Assembly (NCBI RefSeq): GCF_025766255.1
Contig: NW_026516688.1
Location: 124,001 to 188,000, forward strand
DNA length: 64,000 nt
Source: Zychaea mexicana
Taxonomy: Eukaryota > Mucoromycota > Mucoromycetes > Mucorales > Lichtheimiaceae
Direction: 5' to 3'
Part shown: piece by piece, positions 44,340 through 57,005 of the stretch
How positions within the stretch are numbered: position 1 is the first letter of the stretch
Layout: every line of letters starts with the position of its first letter
Position numbers and translations under genes: made by a program
The notes under the pieces: generated by a model
Database searches by the model: none
The model's input: only the letters and a program-made list of their open reading frames with translations
What the model was told of the DNA's origin: nothing

Positions 44340-45660
44340 GTCACAGGAAGATGAGGAAGAAACACATCCGATGTTGCTAGTATACATCGACACCTACCGC
44401 AGCGCCTGTATACTCACTGTCACAAGCCGTTACAAACCCGAGGCAAAAGCTCAAAAGCAGCTATACACAGGTGAAAAATAATGACCGCCCTGAGAAGCAT
44501 CGTCCAGATACCAATTAAATCATAGTCTTAACTCTTCCATACGCGGATGATGCCGCCCTGGTTGGATCTCCTGAGAATATGCCCCGACTGTTTCGTGTTG
44601 CTTAACGACACTCTCTCGACCTTGAACATCATTGGCATCCCGACAAGTGTATAATTATTGAACCACCATCATCATATATAACTGTTATGTCCTACCAGCT
44701 CTACAACACCACAATGATGAAAGTGAGGGACTTCCAATATCTTTGGAATATCATTCAACCATAATGGAATTGATACTGATCTGCTGGTGAATCAGCGCAC
44801 CATAAAGCAACTGGCGCTGCTCCGCCAGCTTATTATCCACCAGTATGGGCTCGGAATCGAGACAGCGCTGCTTCCGTACCGTATCTTTGTCCGTGCGATA
44901 CTGTAATATGGACTAGCCATTACAGCTTTGTCATCTAAGCAACTAAAGAAATTGCACAACGCACAGAAAGGTTGTATTTAAATGGCGTTAAACAGCAATA
45001 ACAAGACACAGTTTCCGACGATTGCTCCTACAGTCCTTGCTGATCTCCCATTAACGCAACTGCGATCACGTATACTTCAACCCAAGTTTGTTGTCCGTCT
45101 CCATGAACAACCAGTGCCAACTATATCCTCGCTCGGTGGAGCTGAGACTCTTATAACTCAAAGATCGCGACAAACAATGGAAAAGCCTAACATCGTACAA
45201 CCCAGTGTTCCAACCTTTATATAGAGTAAAACATGGAGGTGACACTACAGACGAACCTGTAATGAGGACAATCAGGCCACCCGCGCCAGTAAATGCAATC
45301 GATCAGTTGCTTTCAAACCGCCCGCATAGCTTAGCCCTTCTTATACCTGCCAGCATCCTCCCGAGACTGTCACCACCTAAACAAATGGCGTATGCACTGG
45401 CTATAGTCACATCCACTTGAGGATTGTCGCTGTCGGCTCAAAGAAGCTAAAGGAGAACATTTCTCCTACTACCCCTTGCTCCGTCCAAAAATTAAGGACC
45501 ACGGATGCATTTGTCCAGATACCAAACCTACCGCCCAACAATCAGGCCGTCGACCACATCATAAACCATCTCCCGCGCGCAGATACTGGCTTATACTGTG
45601 GCAAATATCAAAGACCTAGCCGGCGCTGTTCTGGGTGACATTTCGAAAAAGCTTGGAAAG
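44340..45660 (+). pseudogene. decayed LINE reverse transcriptase
   Basis: The catalytic block is seen at 44540-44551 as YADD inside LTLPYADDAALVGSPENMPR, followed in another frame by LDLEHHWHPDKCIIIEP. Both match the palm region of LINE-type reverse transcriptases (YADD, then a downstream KC). After several stops, about 44990-45230 reads TIAPTVLADLPLTQLRSRIL and QPKFVVRLHEQPVPTISSLG, and about 45500-45600 reads DAFVQIPNLPPNNQAVDHII. These resemble the post-RT part of such elements. Many frameshifts and stops make it non-functional. No poly-A tail or 5' end was identified. Confidence 0.7.
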
Positions 45661-48600
45661 GCTGTCGTAAAGGAACTCAACGGAAATTTCTCTCCCTCTC
45701 ATTTTACATATTTTTGGAAGAGTGTTATAAAGAAAAAAAAGGAAAAACTCACGATCATGTGTTCACTAACACTATACCAAGGACTAGAGCCAAGGTAGCT
45801 GCTTTCCAGCAGGTGAACGTCATTGTAATCAAGGGTAATAGTGAGTTCTTCCAGCTGGTCGAAAAAGAGTTTTGGCGGTGTCGACGTAAGTGTAGAGGTT
45901 AGTAAGCTGTTAAAGTAGTTTAGCGAATTGAGGCGTTTGTAAAAATTGTTGTATACTGTAATGTGTATTGAGCTGCCGTGCTGGCAAACACGGGCTAGCT
46001 GAAATCATGCTAGTAAGGTAAGCATTTGTGACAAGTAGTGGAAAGAATGCGAGGCAGCGGAAGCTTAACTACTCGTTTCGTAACTATCAACTATCAGTAA
46101 ACGTTTGTACTCCTCTACGTGCTCGATGTTTCATTGTATCAGGAACCATCTTTAACGATACATTTTTTTGACAGCTATGAAAAGAGAGACTGAAAAAAGA
46201 AACATCCATGGACACACAAACAAAATATTAGTTTCCTTTAAACGCTGAGAATTGCACAGCGAGCGATTGTGTCGATCTAGGTAAATTTCTGAGCTCTGAA
46301 TTTATCTAGTATTGGCGGACGTCTGCATTGCAATAGCTAGCGCGCTTTTGGTCCCCTTGTTTTGGGTTGTCTGCCCAGCCCTATATCCTTGCAATCCAAT
46401 CCAACATGTTTCTGGGCCGTGTCCTGGTCCGAAACAGACAAAATAAAGATGTCAGCTGGCCTGCGACTCTTGCTTTGATGCAGTCAACTTATATAAATGC
46501 CAACATCTTCTGCTTGTTTCACCAATGTACAAAACCTCGGTCAGATCAAAGTAGATCTGGAAATGAAGACGAGGATGGTAGCTAAGAAACTAGTCTCCAT
46601 ATCAGCGAGACATATAAAATATCGTGGACGTGTAGAACACATCGTTTAGCATACAAATAAGTAATATACTGCATGTAAGTGTTTTAAAAATAGACAGTGC
46701 TAAAACTGGTGGATACGAGCATCGTGAGACGGCTGATTGTCATGACTATATATACTTAGTCTGTGGGCATGGTAGCACAACTCAGCGAATATTAATTGTA
46801 GGCTGTAGTCTGCAGAGAAACGCGCCCGACACCAGCACTTTGATCTTGTAATAAGCAAAGCTCTACACTGATGCATAAATCTCTTTTGTGCACGTGTAAG
46901 CATATGTAACGGAAGACAATCTTCGAGACAAAAGAAGATTCATAAACATCAGGTTTGTGTGAAGATGATAGAAAACAAGAAGAATATTGCTCTTTAGTGG
47001 CCTTATCTATTAAATGATCATGGCAGATATATCTTTTAGCAAAAACCAGTGGTTCTCATCTAACAACTTAGTTTTCAATCATTCTCGCTTCAAAAGATGA
47101 TTTTGTTCCCGTTCTCTTTCTTGATTATCGACTACAGCGATGTCTTTGAGACGAAAACATTTGGTAACATCTCTAAGTTTGAGCTCCAGTTCCTTGTTAC
47201 CCAGAGCAGCTCAAGGTCAGCGCAGCAATCACTGGTAATGTTTAGTGGTACAAGGCCAGAGTGTCCGGCTCTTTTTTTTCTACCTCTTTTTTTTACCTGG
47301 GCTCTGGGTCCTTTCCTTGCGCTCAACGTAAAAATATGCCACAGTATACTCAGAGGTATGCATAATCATAACCACGATTGGAAGCATAGTAGGGGATAAA
47401 TTCCAGACGGTATATTTTGCATACAGGTAAGATCATGCGTGTATATGCTGATGAGCTCAAACGAAACGCGTTAACTTCTATATGTATGCCTTTGAAATCT
47501 CGAAAATCTTTCCTTTCTTCAGGAACCAGATCGATGTGTTACCGTCATGGCAGTGTTACACTAAATACAAGCGCTCGCACATATTTCATACGACCGGATA
47601 ACCAGCCATTGCTTGTATTCTTTGTCAATTGTGCTAGCATTCATAGTGTTGTGGTGGTAATTTTATAAAAGAGAGAAAAAAGCTTTGTAGATATTAGCGA
47701 AATAACGGTCGGCGATATGAGTGAACACTTTAATCGTCTTGTTGGATAAAAAGCAAGATGTTTGACATGTTTGTATATAGCAGCAAAAGAAACCGACCAT
47801 GCGTGCATTAAATTAAGGTTACAGTGGTTACCATCGGGTTTTATGTAATACACCCAAAGCATTGTGACCTAGCATGCTGTCCCCACCTCTTCACCAACAC
47901 TTTGTTGACACTCACTTTCATAGTATCGTTGTTCTGTATAATATCATCGTAAGCTGGACAAACAGTACATGTGGGCCTGTTATCACATAACGGCGGCGGG
48001 AACACAGACCAACCCCGCAAGTTATGGTGCGGCTGCACCCTTTGCCGTCATACTGTTGAATTGTGTGGGGTGTAAAAGTGTTGAGAGGAGATGCCGCTTT
48101 AACCCGCATCACAGAAGTCGACCCTTTAAAATGCTGAGAACTTTCCCTCCAATCGGATAATAAATTTGAAATTTTTATGCGCCGATGATGGCAACTCTGG
48201 AACTTCTCTCTCCGCGAAAAAGGATCGTTTCCCCGAATAAAAAAAATAAAAGGAAAAAGAAGTTGTGACATGCGTGACAAACAGCAACAACAGAGAAGCG
48301 CACTGTGAATAACGTGGGGAGGGGCGGTAGTATCAGCTTCGATGTGAGTGAAAGTCGTGCACGGACTGCTTACCCAATTTCTCTAGCAAATGCATAAACA
48401 ATTGCAAAATACAAAAAACACAAACAGACGTCGTCGGCTTGTTTCTTTTTCGGTGTCTGCGGATCATAAATGGATGGTCGCGTGTCCTTTTCCACCCCCC
48501 AAGAAGAACACGGGGAGTGGGGAAAATGGAACATGATGGCCTGTAATATTGTTGCTGTGAAAATCCGTAAATCTGCTAAAGTCAATTGCTCCATTGGGCA

Positions 48601-49152
48601 ATATGCCCGAGCCACACCCATTTCAACAAAATTGGATATGGAACAAGTTCATCTTTGTAGCTGAAGAGGAGAGACATCAGATGTTACAAGACCAACTGGA
48701 CGGACGATGCTTATCGAGGGCAATATAGCAGAACCTCACCTATATGAGAAAAGTCCAAAAGCGCTCAGATACAATAGGTCAGAGGAATGGAGAAAGTATC
48801 TAGCGCGGAAGTGTGGCGGTATATAAGCTGAATTGCGCGGAGAACCCCAAGGACGAAGTTTACTCCATAAGGAGTTATGCGGTACCTCTTGTTTATGCCA
48901 GCAGTCCAATCCTTTAATTTTCCGGCCAACCATTTTACTTTTTCCAGATCTCCCGCCCAGCCGCAATAAGGCAATGGGGTATGACGCGCGTGCCCTCATC
49001 TAGTTCTCACCCCGCAGAAAAGGCAAGCTAGAGAGAGGATCAGGACGAGGTTGGGAAGGAATATAAAAGACGTGGTTTTCGAGCGAGACTCGGGCCATCT
49101 TTTTCTTTTCTTTATCCTTTTCCCTCTTCTTACTCTACACAACCACACAAAA
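45661..49152. other. intergenic, gene-poor
   Basis: No gene I can support. Two coding-looking minus-strand segments exist: about 48830-48974 (YCGWAGDLEKVKWLAGKLKD, ITPYGVNFVLGVLRAIQ) and about 48560-48600 (EQLTLADLRIFTATILQ). They might be exons of one small unrecognised gene divergent from the aldo-keto reductase. The reductase promoter lies in the last few hundred bases, with a CT-rich leader at 49098-49135. Confidence 0.35.
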
Positions 49153-50568
49153 ATGTCCCAACACCTTGTTTTGAACCGCACTGGCGACAAGATGCCCCTT
49201 GTCGGTTTCGGCTGCTGGAAGGTTGATCCCCAAGATGCTGAAGACACCATCTACAACGCCATCAAGGCCGGTGTCAGATTGATTGACGGTGCTGGTGACT
49301 ATGGTAACGAAATCGAGGTTGGTCGTGGTATCAACAAGGCCATCAACGAAGGTGTCGTCAAGCGTGAGGAGCTCTTTGGTAAGTCTGCCCCCTTTCTTAT
49401 GCTGATAAGTGAGACGCTCTGGTGACGGTAATAAACAATGCGGTTTACTTATTTCAATCATCATCTTAACAGTTGTCACCAAGATCTGGAACACTTTCCA
49501 CGCCAAGGAGAACGTCCGCCCCACTTTTGAGAAGCAGCTCAAGGATCTCGGTTTGGACTACGTTGATTTGTACCTTATCCACTGTAAGTTTCTATCTCTT
49601 CTCCCCAAGTTAGAAGGTGTGCGTACATATGAATGAGTATCAGAGATACTTAGCATATCCTTACGGTCTGTAGTCCCTGTTCCTCTTAAGCACGTCGCTA
49701 TTGAGGCCGCATACCCTCCTGGCTGGTACCAGCCTGGCAAGTCTGATGATATCGAGTTTGAGCGCTCGCCTATCCAGGACTTGTGGCGCGAGATGGAAAA
49801 GATCGCCGAATCCGGTGCTGCCAAGAACATTGGTATCTCCAACTTCAACGTCCAGCTCATCTTGGACTTGTTGACCTATGCCAACATTAAGCCCGCCGTC
49901 TTGCAGGGTAAGTGACCTTTGTTGTTGTTGTGCGGGGTGTGTGTGCATCTGTGTGTAGCAAAAAGGCGCCACGTTTCTGGGTTGTCGTTGCCGCGGAGTT
50001 CTTTTACTAACATCCGAGAACTATCCATGACCATTTACAGTCGAGCTCCACCCTTACCTCCAGCAGACCCGCCTTGTCGAATGGGTTCAGAAGCAGGGTA
50101 TCCAAGTCACTGCCTACTCCTCGTTCGGCCCTGCCTCGTTCATCCAGCTTACTGACGATGGCAAGACCGCTGAGCCCTTGCTTGGCCACCCCGTCATCAA
50201 GGAGATCGCCGAAAAGCACGGCAAGTCCACTGCCCAGGTCTTGTTGCGCTGGTCCCTTGAGCGCAACGTCGCTGTCATTCCCAAGTCCATGAACGTCGAG
50301 CGCACCAAGTCCAACTTGGACATCTTCTCCTTCTCCTTGTCCAAGGATGAGGTCGCTGCCATTGGCAAGCTCGAACTCGGCCTCCGCTTCAACGGTAAGT
50401 TTTCCTTGTGGTGAAAGAGTGGATGGGGTCAGATAGATGAATGGGTGATGGTTGTGTCAATTCGCCCTAGGGGCTGGCTGTAGCTATACTATATGAGACG
50501 CTAATCGAATGACGTTTGCATGAATAGATCCCTTCTCCTATGGCTTTGGTCTCCCTCTCTTCTGCTAA
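49153..50568 (+). CDS. aldo-keto reductase, xylose reductase-like
   Basis: NAD(P)H-dependent reductase turning D-xylose into xylitol (and likely other aldoses) in the cytosol. Five exons in phase (49153-49378, 49473-49583, 49674-49907, 50041-50394, 50528-50568) give 321 residues, the standard length. Start [20 protein letters not shown]. Catalytic tetrad visible: Asp in [13 protein letters not shown] with Tyr in the same block, Lys in [10 protein letters not shown], His in DLYLIHFPVPLK. Other diagnostic blocks: [43 protein letters not shown] (cofactor site) and [17 protein letters not shown]. The long loop [12 protein letters not shown] is typical of fungal xylose reductases. The five-exon phases are fully consistent. 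Codon use is strongly C-ending, suggesting high expression. Confidence 0.93.
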
Positions 50569-51748
50569 ATATTTTCCTCCCTCATATATATTCCCTCTCC
50601 GCAACTCCCGTCAACACACAACACAAAACCCTCATGGGTGGGATGATGGCATAAGATGTGTACCATATTTGTAAAGAAAAAGGCTGGCACCTTGTTTGTA
50701 AACTTTTTGCCAAAAATATAATAATTATCGCTTTTCATCCTCTGTCAACCTTGTTCTTTCGCTGTCATTCTGTTGTATTATCGCTCAGCAGCCTTTAAGA
50801 TTACAAAATTCCGCCAAATGACGAACCGGTAGTACAGCAATGTTTGTATGTATATCAGTCTATTCACCATTACTGAGCTTGTCAATACAATATTCAGCGC
50901 ATCAAGTCGCTGCCTGCTCAAGTTTTCGACAGACACAGACATTATTTCTGATTACATGTAATACATACGAGAAAACACAGGGGGTGAGCTCGGTCCTCCT
51001 GTGCACCGAAACGACCAGTTTGGAAACACGTCATTCATGTTTTCTGAAATATGTTGAACGTTCGAAGACGGCAAGACAAGTCAAAGCGTCTTCGAGCGTC
51101 GACATTGTAGGCTCTTGGGCAATAGTCCTCCCAGCCGGTTTCGGACATACTACGTCCGAGGTTGGCCATGAAGTCAATCTAATAAGACTTGGGTGTTCAT
51201 CATATTATCAGACATATTATCGGAATGTGTATCTCAATGACATAATAAAGCGGGTGAGCTTTTTCACAGATAAACGCGCTTATGAATAGAAATGTATTTC
51301 TTCGAGTCGCCAGAATTAGTCCTTTATACTTTAACCGATGTACAGCATCACTCTATATATTGAAGAGAAAACAATGACTAAAGCCATTAAGCATCATAAA
51401 AGCTTTTTTAAAAGAGATAGAAAATGGCTATTACAGAAACTGTACGCCAAGACTAGCAATCAATACAACGTCAAACATACCAGACTTTGAGAAAGCACTT
51501 TGAATCTATCTCCGTTGAAGTGTATGATACTGGGTCACAGTAATTTATTATGATCCAAGATGATCATATATATCTCGATAGCCTCGATTTGGGAAGCCTT
51601 ATGCATAGAGCACAGGCATTATCAGACAAGGTAAATAGTAGAGGATTCCCATTTTCAATCATTGAGTTTCAAAAAAAGCAGAGCTTCGTTCGTGAGCGGG
51701 AAACCAGACTAATTTATACCACTGTGGTGTATTGTCGAAGAAAGCATA
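50569..51748. other. intergenic with one 149-codon open frame
   Basis: Contains the reductase 3' UTR and the AP-1 sigma promoter. An open frame at 50840-51289 (149 codons, including VDIVGSWAIVLPAGFGHTTS) is long for this AT-rich DNA but has no recognisable family and no leader. I treat it as unproven. Confidence 0.4.
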
Positions 51749-52722
51749 ATGGCTGTAAGTGACCGATCCGGATTCAGTTCGAGTGTATAGTCGAGTGCGA
51801 GAAAAGCAAAAGTGTGCTTAGTTTTTTCTTGTGTATATGATTATGCTAATGCTGTGATGTAAATTGAAATATGTATAGATAAATTGGTTACTCTTGGTGA
51901 GCCGGCAAGGCAAAGTTCGATTGACGAAATGGTTCGTCACCATCCCACCCAAAGAAAAAGCCAAAATTGTTAAAGATGCCACACAAATGGTACTAGCAAG
52001 ACGAGTAAAAATGTGTAACTTTCTGGAATATAAAGGTACATTTAGAACTTCTATACAGAGAGAGAGATGCTCTTAAACATCTTTACATCTTTTTCTAATT
52101 CTTTTCCCCGGGTTTGGGTGTTTCGCATATATTTAGACCAAAAGATCGTTTATCGAAGGTAATAGTCGCAGTACATGATTTGGAACGTCGCATATGTATA
52201 GATCTAGCTTAGTGGCGGGTGAGAAAGAAAGAATACAGAAGCAAAAGCCTCAGATATTGATGATGCTACATAGATACGCAAGTTTGTTCTTTGTCGGTGG
52301 TATCAATCAAGATGACAACGAACTTATTACACTGGAAATTATACATCGATATGTCGAGATCTTGGATCGCTATTTTGGCAACGTAAGCAGACAGTTTACC
52401 ACGGTTACTTGATATTAGTGTCACTGCTATGAAATTCATGCATCCTCTCTTTTTCTTATCAGGTATGCGAGTTGGATTTGATCTTTAACTTTCAAAAGGT
52501 AACTTTATAAAGAAAAAAGGCAAAGGAGTGTTGACAGAACATAAAGTCGATTCTTGCTAAAAAAAAAGAAACTAACGTGCTCGATTTAAGGCATATTTCA
52601 TTTTGGATGAATTACTGATCGCCGGCGAACTTCAAGAATCCAGCAAGAAATCAGTCCTTCGCGTCATCACTCAACAAGATCAGTTTGAGGAACAGGAGGT
52701 GAATGAACAAAAGTCAGGATAA
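51749..52722 (+). CDS. APS1: AP-1 clathrin adaptor sigma subunit
   Basis: Small subunit of the AP-1 complex, sorting clathrin cargo between trans-Golgi and endosomes. Six exons: a 6-base first exon ATGGCT (51749-51754), 51879-52035, 52137-52158, 52274-52382, 52463-52498, 52591-52722. They give 153 residues, the usual size. Blocks [99 protein letters not shown] and [19 protein letters not shown] are nearly invariant in the family. The tiny first exon is deduced from phase and from the family N-terminus (MAINW-like). Splice sites are all GT-AG. Confidence 0.95.
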
Positions 52723-54153
52723 AGCCCCAACCCGGGGGGAAAACAGATACATGGAGAACAGCGCTATACCAGAAGGAAATAAACCGCGAATCATTTTAGT
52801 GTACTATATTGTATAATGTTATATTGTGCGTGATGTTGAAAGTTGGATCGTTCTGTCTTCTTGATCTGGTGCTGATGATTCATACTAGGTACATGGCATC
52901 GTTCATCATGATAGATGTTGTTTATGTCCTAAGACATAGCCTTATTCTACACACGTCCGTAGAGTAAGCCAGGAGAGACAAATATAGCTAAATAGAATGT
53001 ACGATGATGGATTTGGGGGGAGCGGAAATGCATAATAAGTGATGGAATAGAAAGTGACCCGCACTATGCATGAGAAACATAGTAACAACTATTAGTAAAA
53101 TCATAGTGACAAGTTGGTCTGGAATGAAGCAGGGGTGGAACTAGGTCGTGTTTGTGGTGCGTAGATTCTTCCTACTCTTGCTCTTTCATTTTGGTTTAGC
53201 AGCAACAGGTACTTGAGACAGTGTATATGCGTGTGCGTGTATATGTTGATGGCAAACGAGCAAATTCTCGTTTTGCGCATTAGTCTGTTTCTGTGAGGTG
53301 GGGGGTTGGACCTTTACTTTGCATAATCGATACATAGTAATTGCCCGGCCTTGTTTTATTCTACCAGCAATCTTTCGCCGCCGCCGCCACCCCAACCCAC
53401 CACCCGGCTACGATCGGAAAGAAAATTCCATAATTATCGATATCGACAGAAATATAACCCTATCAAAATTATACAATAATGATAAAAATGCCCTTATCGA
53501 TAAGTTAAAATGTAGGTAAAGCACGGGAAGCTAAGAAAGGTGCATACCCGTATCCAAAATCAGGATCGCATGAGCAGAGATAAACATGGATGTTGTTAGC
53601 TCACAAACGCAAACAGAGAAAGGGATGTAGCTTCCATTATGATATATGGGAGATAGCACTGTTTTTGTGTTGTGTAGTATACGCTCTCTTTTATCGCGTT
53701 ACGTTTTATCCATTGATCTGTCTATTTACACCCACAAGATAACGTGATCACGCAGAAAGTAGAAATGCCTCGACTCAATCCGTCATTATCATCACCAACA
53801 GCATCACTACCGAGAAACAAGATAGCCACAACCTGTTCTTTCTATCTCTATGTATGACATGGCTTCGTCGTATACATGTTCATTTATAGAAGAATCCAAA
53901 AGGAAGGTAATCTTTTGGTTGATAGTTTGTTTATAGTAATACAGTAATGGGTAGTATAGATGAAGCTGCTGTTTAGTTGGAGAAGATGAGAAAGTACAGT
54001 GAATTTATTGACATGAAAGAAGCAGACGAAGATTGCTATAAACTGGAGTGAATAGAGGTAATAATATCCGCGTCAATTGAAAGATGGGTGTCCATTCAGT
54101 GGTGTCTCGCTGGTCAGTGCGTTGTCGTTTTTGTGATGGTTTTCGGTGTATAT
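52723..54153. other. intergenic
   Basis: AT-rich DNA; I see no supported gene. A GT/GC-rich microsatellite-like piece lies at 53222-53246. Confidence 0.4.
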
Positions 54154-54632
54154 TTATTTTATTAAAAATATTGTAAGTATAAAGACAATTGTTATTACAT
54201 ACATATTTTTGTGTGATGGAACGAAATTGGGAGGGAGGCACCAATGATTTTTTCCCGGCGACGATAATGATAGAGGTCGCATGGTACTACTAGTGATATC
54301 AAGAGTTTTTTCCATTATCTTTTTACCCACGCAAGCAAGATTCAAGAGTGGCAGAATTCTCGTTATCAAGGTTTTGTTATTTTCTGGAAAATCGAGCTGT
54401 TCTGTTCTCCTGACTCTGGTAACGAAACCCTTGGGGATGTCAACATCCATTAATGAGACAGAGCCACCCAAATGAACGTATTAATAATGATTATTAATCT
54501 GTAAACCCTTACTGATAAACAGAATACAAACCTAAAATACTGTAACCGACGATATGGCACTTGTGCAATAGTAAAGGAGAAAACTATCTCGCATTTCTTT
54601 CGTCTGATGCATCGCAGCACCAATTTCTGTAG

Positions 54633-54666
<34 letters not shown>

Positions 54667-55950
54667 CCATTAATCGAAGGCTGGACCTTCTTTCTTCTGA
54701 TCTGTGCAATGTCGACCAACAAGTAGTGGTTTTTGTACAACCAAGTTCCAACTTGCGCGATTTAAAGATAAAATCACCACGTCTTGGTTTTACAGATGAT
54801 AGCTGACGACCGTTGTTTAAGGCATCTGCATTTGCTTCACTCGATCCTTCGGTACTATTGAATTTTATTAAAAAACAGAGTACCAGTGAGCTTATCATGT
54901 TACCTTTCTTTTATCTATATATTTGCGATCAGCTTACCCGTTTACCACAATGTCAGAAACTCGAGCAACAGAAGAAAGAAATCCAAACACTAGATACAGT
55001 TGGTCTGTTTCCATCATGGTACCAATATCGAATGAGCCGGTTTTCAGAGTGATTACTGGCGTTGAAACGTTTGATCACAAGCAGGCGACTTGATGTTGAC
55101 GGGGTATTATACATACTGGAGTAGCCTTTATTGCTACAATGTACTGAGAGAAACAATTGGGCAATGTTTTGAAGTTCAATAGATAGCCACACTTTGAGTG
55201 TTTCTTTGGATGGATCGACGATTGGGATGCTTCTTGCGCAATTGAATAGCTCGGTGCTATCCTTCTATGGGATATGGAGTCATTTGGTTTTCTAATGGGT
55301 TATCCACGTATACGTTGTTTATTCGTTTGCTTGTTCATACGTACCAATTTCAGGATTTCTTCCGAGTTCTTTTGGTGCCGAGAAATCTGAAGCATCACCA
55401 GCCTCACGCAATTCATCCAATTCTTCTTCGGTAAGCACTCGTAACCAGCTACTATCGCCTAGATCGACAATAAGAGATTGAGAAGGACCGAGAGATGGCA
55501 AAGTTAGCTGATAAACTCGAAACTACAAACCCTAGCCAAACGATCTATAATAGAGATTTTTACATACTGGTAGAATTTCTACGGAAAGTGGTTGGATGTA
55601 TTGCTCTCTTCCTCTTTCTCTTGTCGCATTCAAGATCCAAAAGTCGTCTTGATGCTTTCTTTTGAATGCTGCAAATCCATGTTGTAGGTTGGCTTTGTCA
55701 GCTAACTTACGGCCACACAACAGGAAAGAACCGGATCCCGCCCGATCTCCACAGTCAAGCCCTGTTTGGCCTGTTCAGCACAATGGCGGGGAACCACATG
55801 GGAATACCAGGTGCTGTAAGTTTTAAGACAATGAGTTTGATGACGCCGGCGACGAGGACGATGCTGGTGTTGGTGATGCTAATGCGTTTGCTTCTTGTTC
55901 TGGTCGTGTATTCGTGTTTTGTTGGATGATATAGCATTAAGCGTGTCTTT
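54154..55950 (-). pseudogene. repeated mucoralean-type gene, left copy, decayed
   Basis: Minus-strand blocks in order: about 55930-55990 (KESWKTIERQLKDT), a disturbed middle part (about 55600-55690), 55358-55501 (SQSLIVDLGDSSWLRVLTEE then ELDELREAGD), about 54740-54790 (RRGDFIFKSRKLELGC) and 54250-54471 (PKGFVTRVRRTEQLDFPEN then GKKIMEKTLDI). The order recalls large repeated proteins of unknown function that I remember from Rhizopus and relatives (an FIFKS...GC block and a RRTEQL block in the same order). Stops and frameshifts break it, and 55690-55840 carries sequence not in the right copy. Function unknown; mobile-element association is inferred from copy number here. Confidence 0.6.
54629..54666 (+). 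other. 18S rRNA 3'-end fragment
   Basis: GTAGCAAGGTTTCCGTAGGT followed by GAACCTGCGGAAGGATCA matches the universal eukaryotic 18S 3' end with one mismatch (GTAGC for GTAAC). The real gene would continue upstream for 1.7 kb, but nothing else of 18S is here, and no ITS/5.8S follows. It lies within the left copy of the repeated gene, antisense to its reading direction. Confidence 0.88.
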
Positions 55951-56678
55951 TAGTTGTCGTTCAATGGTTTTCCACGATTCTTTGGCTTTATCCTAGAAGA
56001 TATAAATAAATTAGTACATGCTTTATCTGCATATTGTTTTGTAAAAAGAAAGTTCAAACGCAAAGGCATGAAAAGTTGTTGGCACTTGCCACAGTAAGTC
56101 CAAGTGATTCGGCCGCTCTACTGATGTTTTGGATCCAACTTGCTTTCACAGATTTAACGTCCACCACGCGACAGTCAGAATCAATGTCATTTCGAAAGTT
56201 GTCCACGATTTTCTAGAGGTTGACACAATGTACTCCTTTTTCGTTTGTCTCTACCAGGAAACACGTGATAGCTATTCCAAAGAACATTCATTAGTTCATG
56301 CGCTTGTAACGTCGATACAATTTTCTTATCTATTTATAATCGCAATCACGGTTACTACCTTCTATTACAGGGTCTCAGTTGCCTTGGGTACAATGCTACG
56401 TGAAAAGAACAAAGCAAAGAATCGGGTAATTCAAAAGCAGTACTTGATATGGTAATCCATATTGCTGCGCGCGCCAGCCATCATCATTGGAAAGCCTGTA
56501 GCGCCAGTCGTGTATCATTATGGGTCCATGGTATTGAGCGTATCAATCATCAAATATTGTTGTCCGCCTCAATCGTGGATCATTGGATAGCCTATAGCGT
56601 GCGTTATTGAATAATCTGTAGTGTTGCGTGTGCCAGCTGTGATTCATCGAATCCATAGTGTTGCAAGTGCCATTCGTG
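55358..56678. repeat. large inverted repeat, left arm
   Basis: Matches 57977-59222 as a reverse complement at high identity. For example, the 108-codon open frame at 56129-56455 (plus) is identical to 58195-58521 (minus). The main difference is an extra, unrelated block at about 55690-55840 in this arm. Inner border inside the degenerate minisatellite; outer border within the repeated gene. Confidence 0.92.
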
Positions 56679-57005
56679 AATAATTGTAGTGTTCTGTGTA
56701 TTGACCGCGAATCGTGGGATATATCATATTGCTGCATGTGCCATTCGTAGATCTTAAATAGCCTGCATTGTTTGTATACCAGTCGTGAATCGTTAATTAG
56801 TCCGTACTGCTGTGTGTACAAGTTGCAAAGAATTGATTAGCGCATAGCGTCGTGTGTACCGACCGTGAACACTGAATAGCCCATAGTGCTGTGTATGCCA
56901 GTCGTGAACATTATAGCCCATATTGGTGTGCGTGTGTGTGTGTGCGTCAATCATGGTCCTTGAAAAGCCCATGTGGTTGTACGTACAAGTCGCAAACACT
57001 TTGAA
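56465..57005. repeat. degenerate minisatellite
   Basis: About a dozen diverged units of roughly 40-50 bases built on the theme CCAGTCGTGAATCATTGAAT, then AGCCCATAGTGTTGTGTGTG. It ends in a (GT)n stretch at 56928-56944. The first four or five units are also in the right inverted-repeat arm (57977-58190, opposite strand). Confidence 0.75.

Noticed and set aside
47641..48280. Cys-rich minus-strand open frames (CTVCPAYDDIIQNNDT) as part of an E1-like enzyme
   Set aside because: Resemblance is limited to one CXXC-like stretch, the frames break quickly and no neighbouring exon fits.
50840..51289. 149-codon open frame
   Set aside because: No recognisable domain, odd composition, no supporting splice or leader context; kept only as a note in the intergenic entry.
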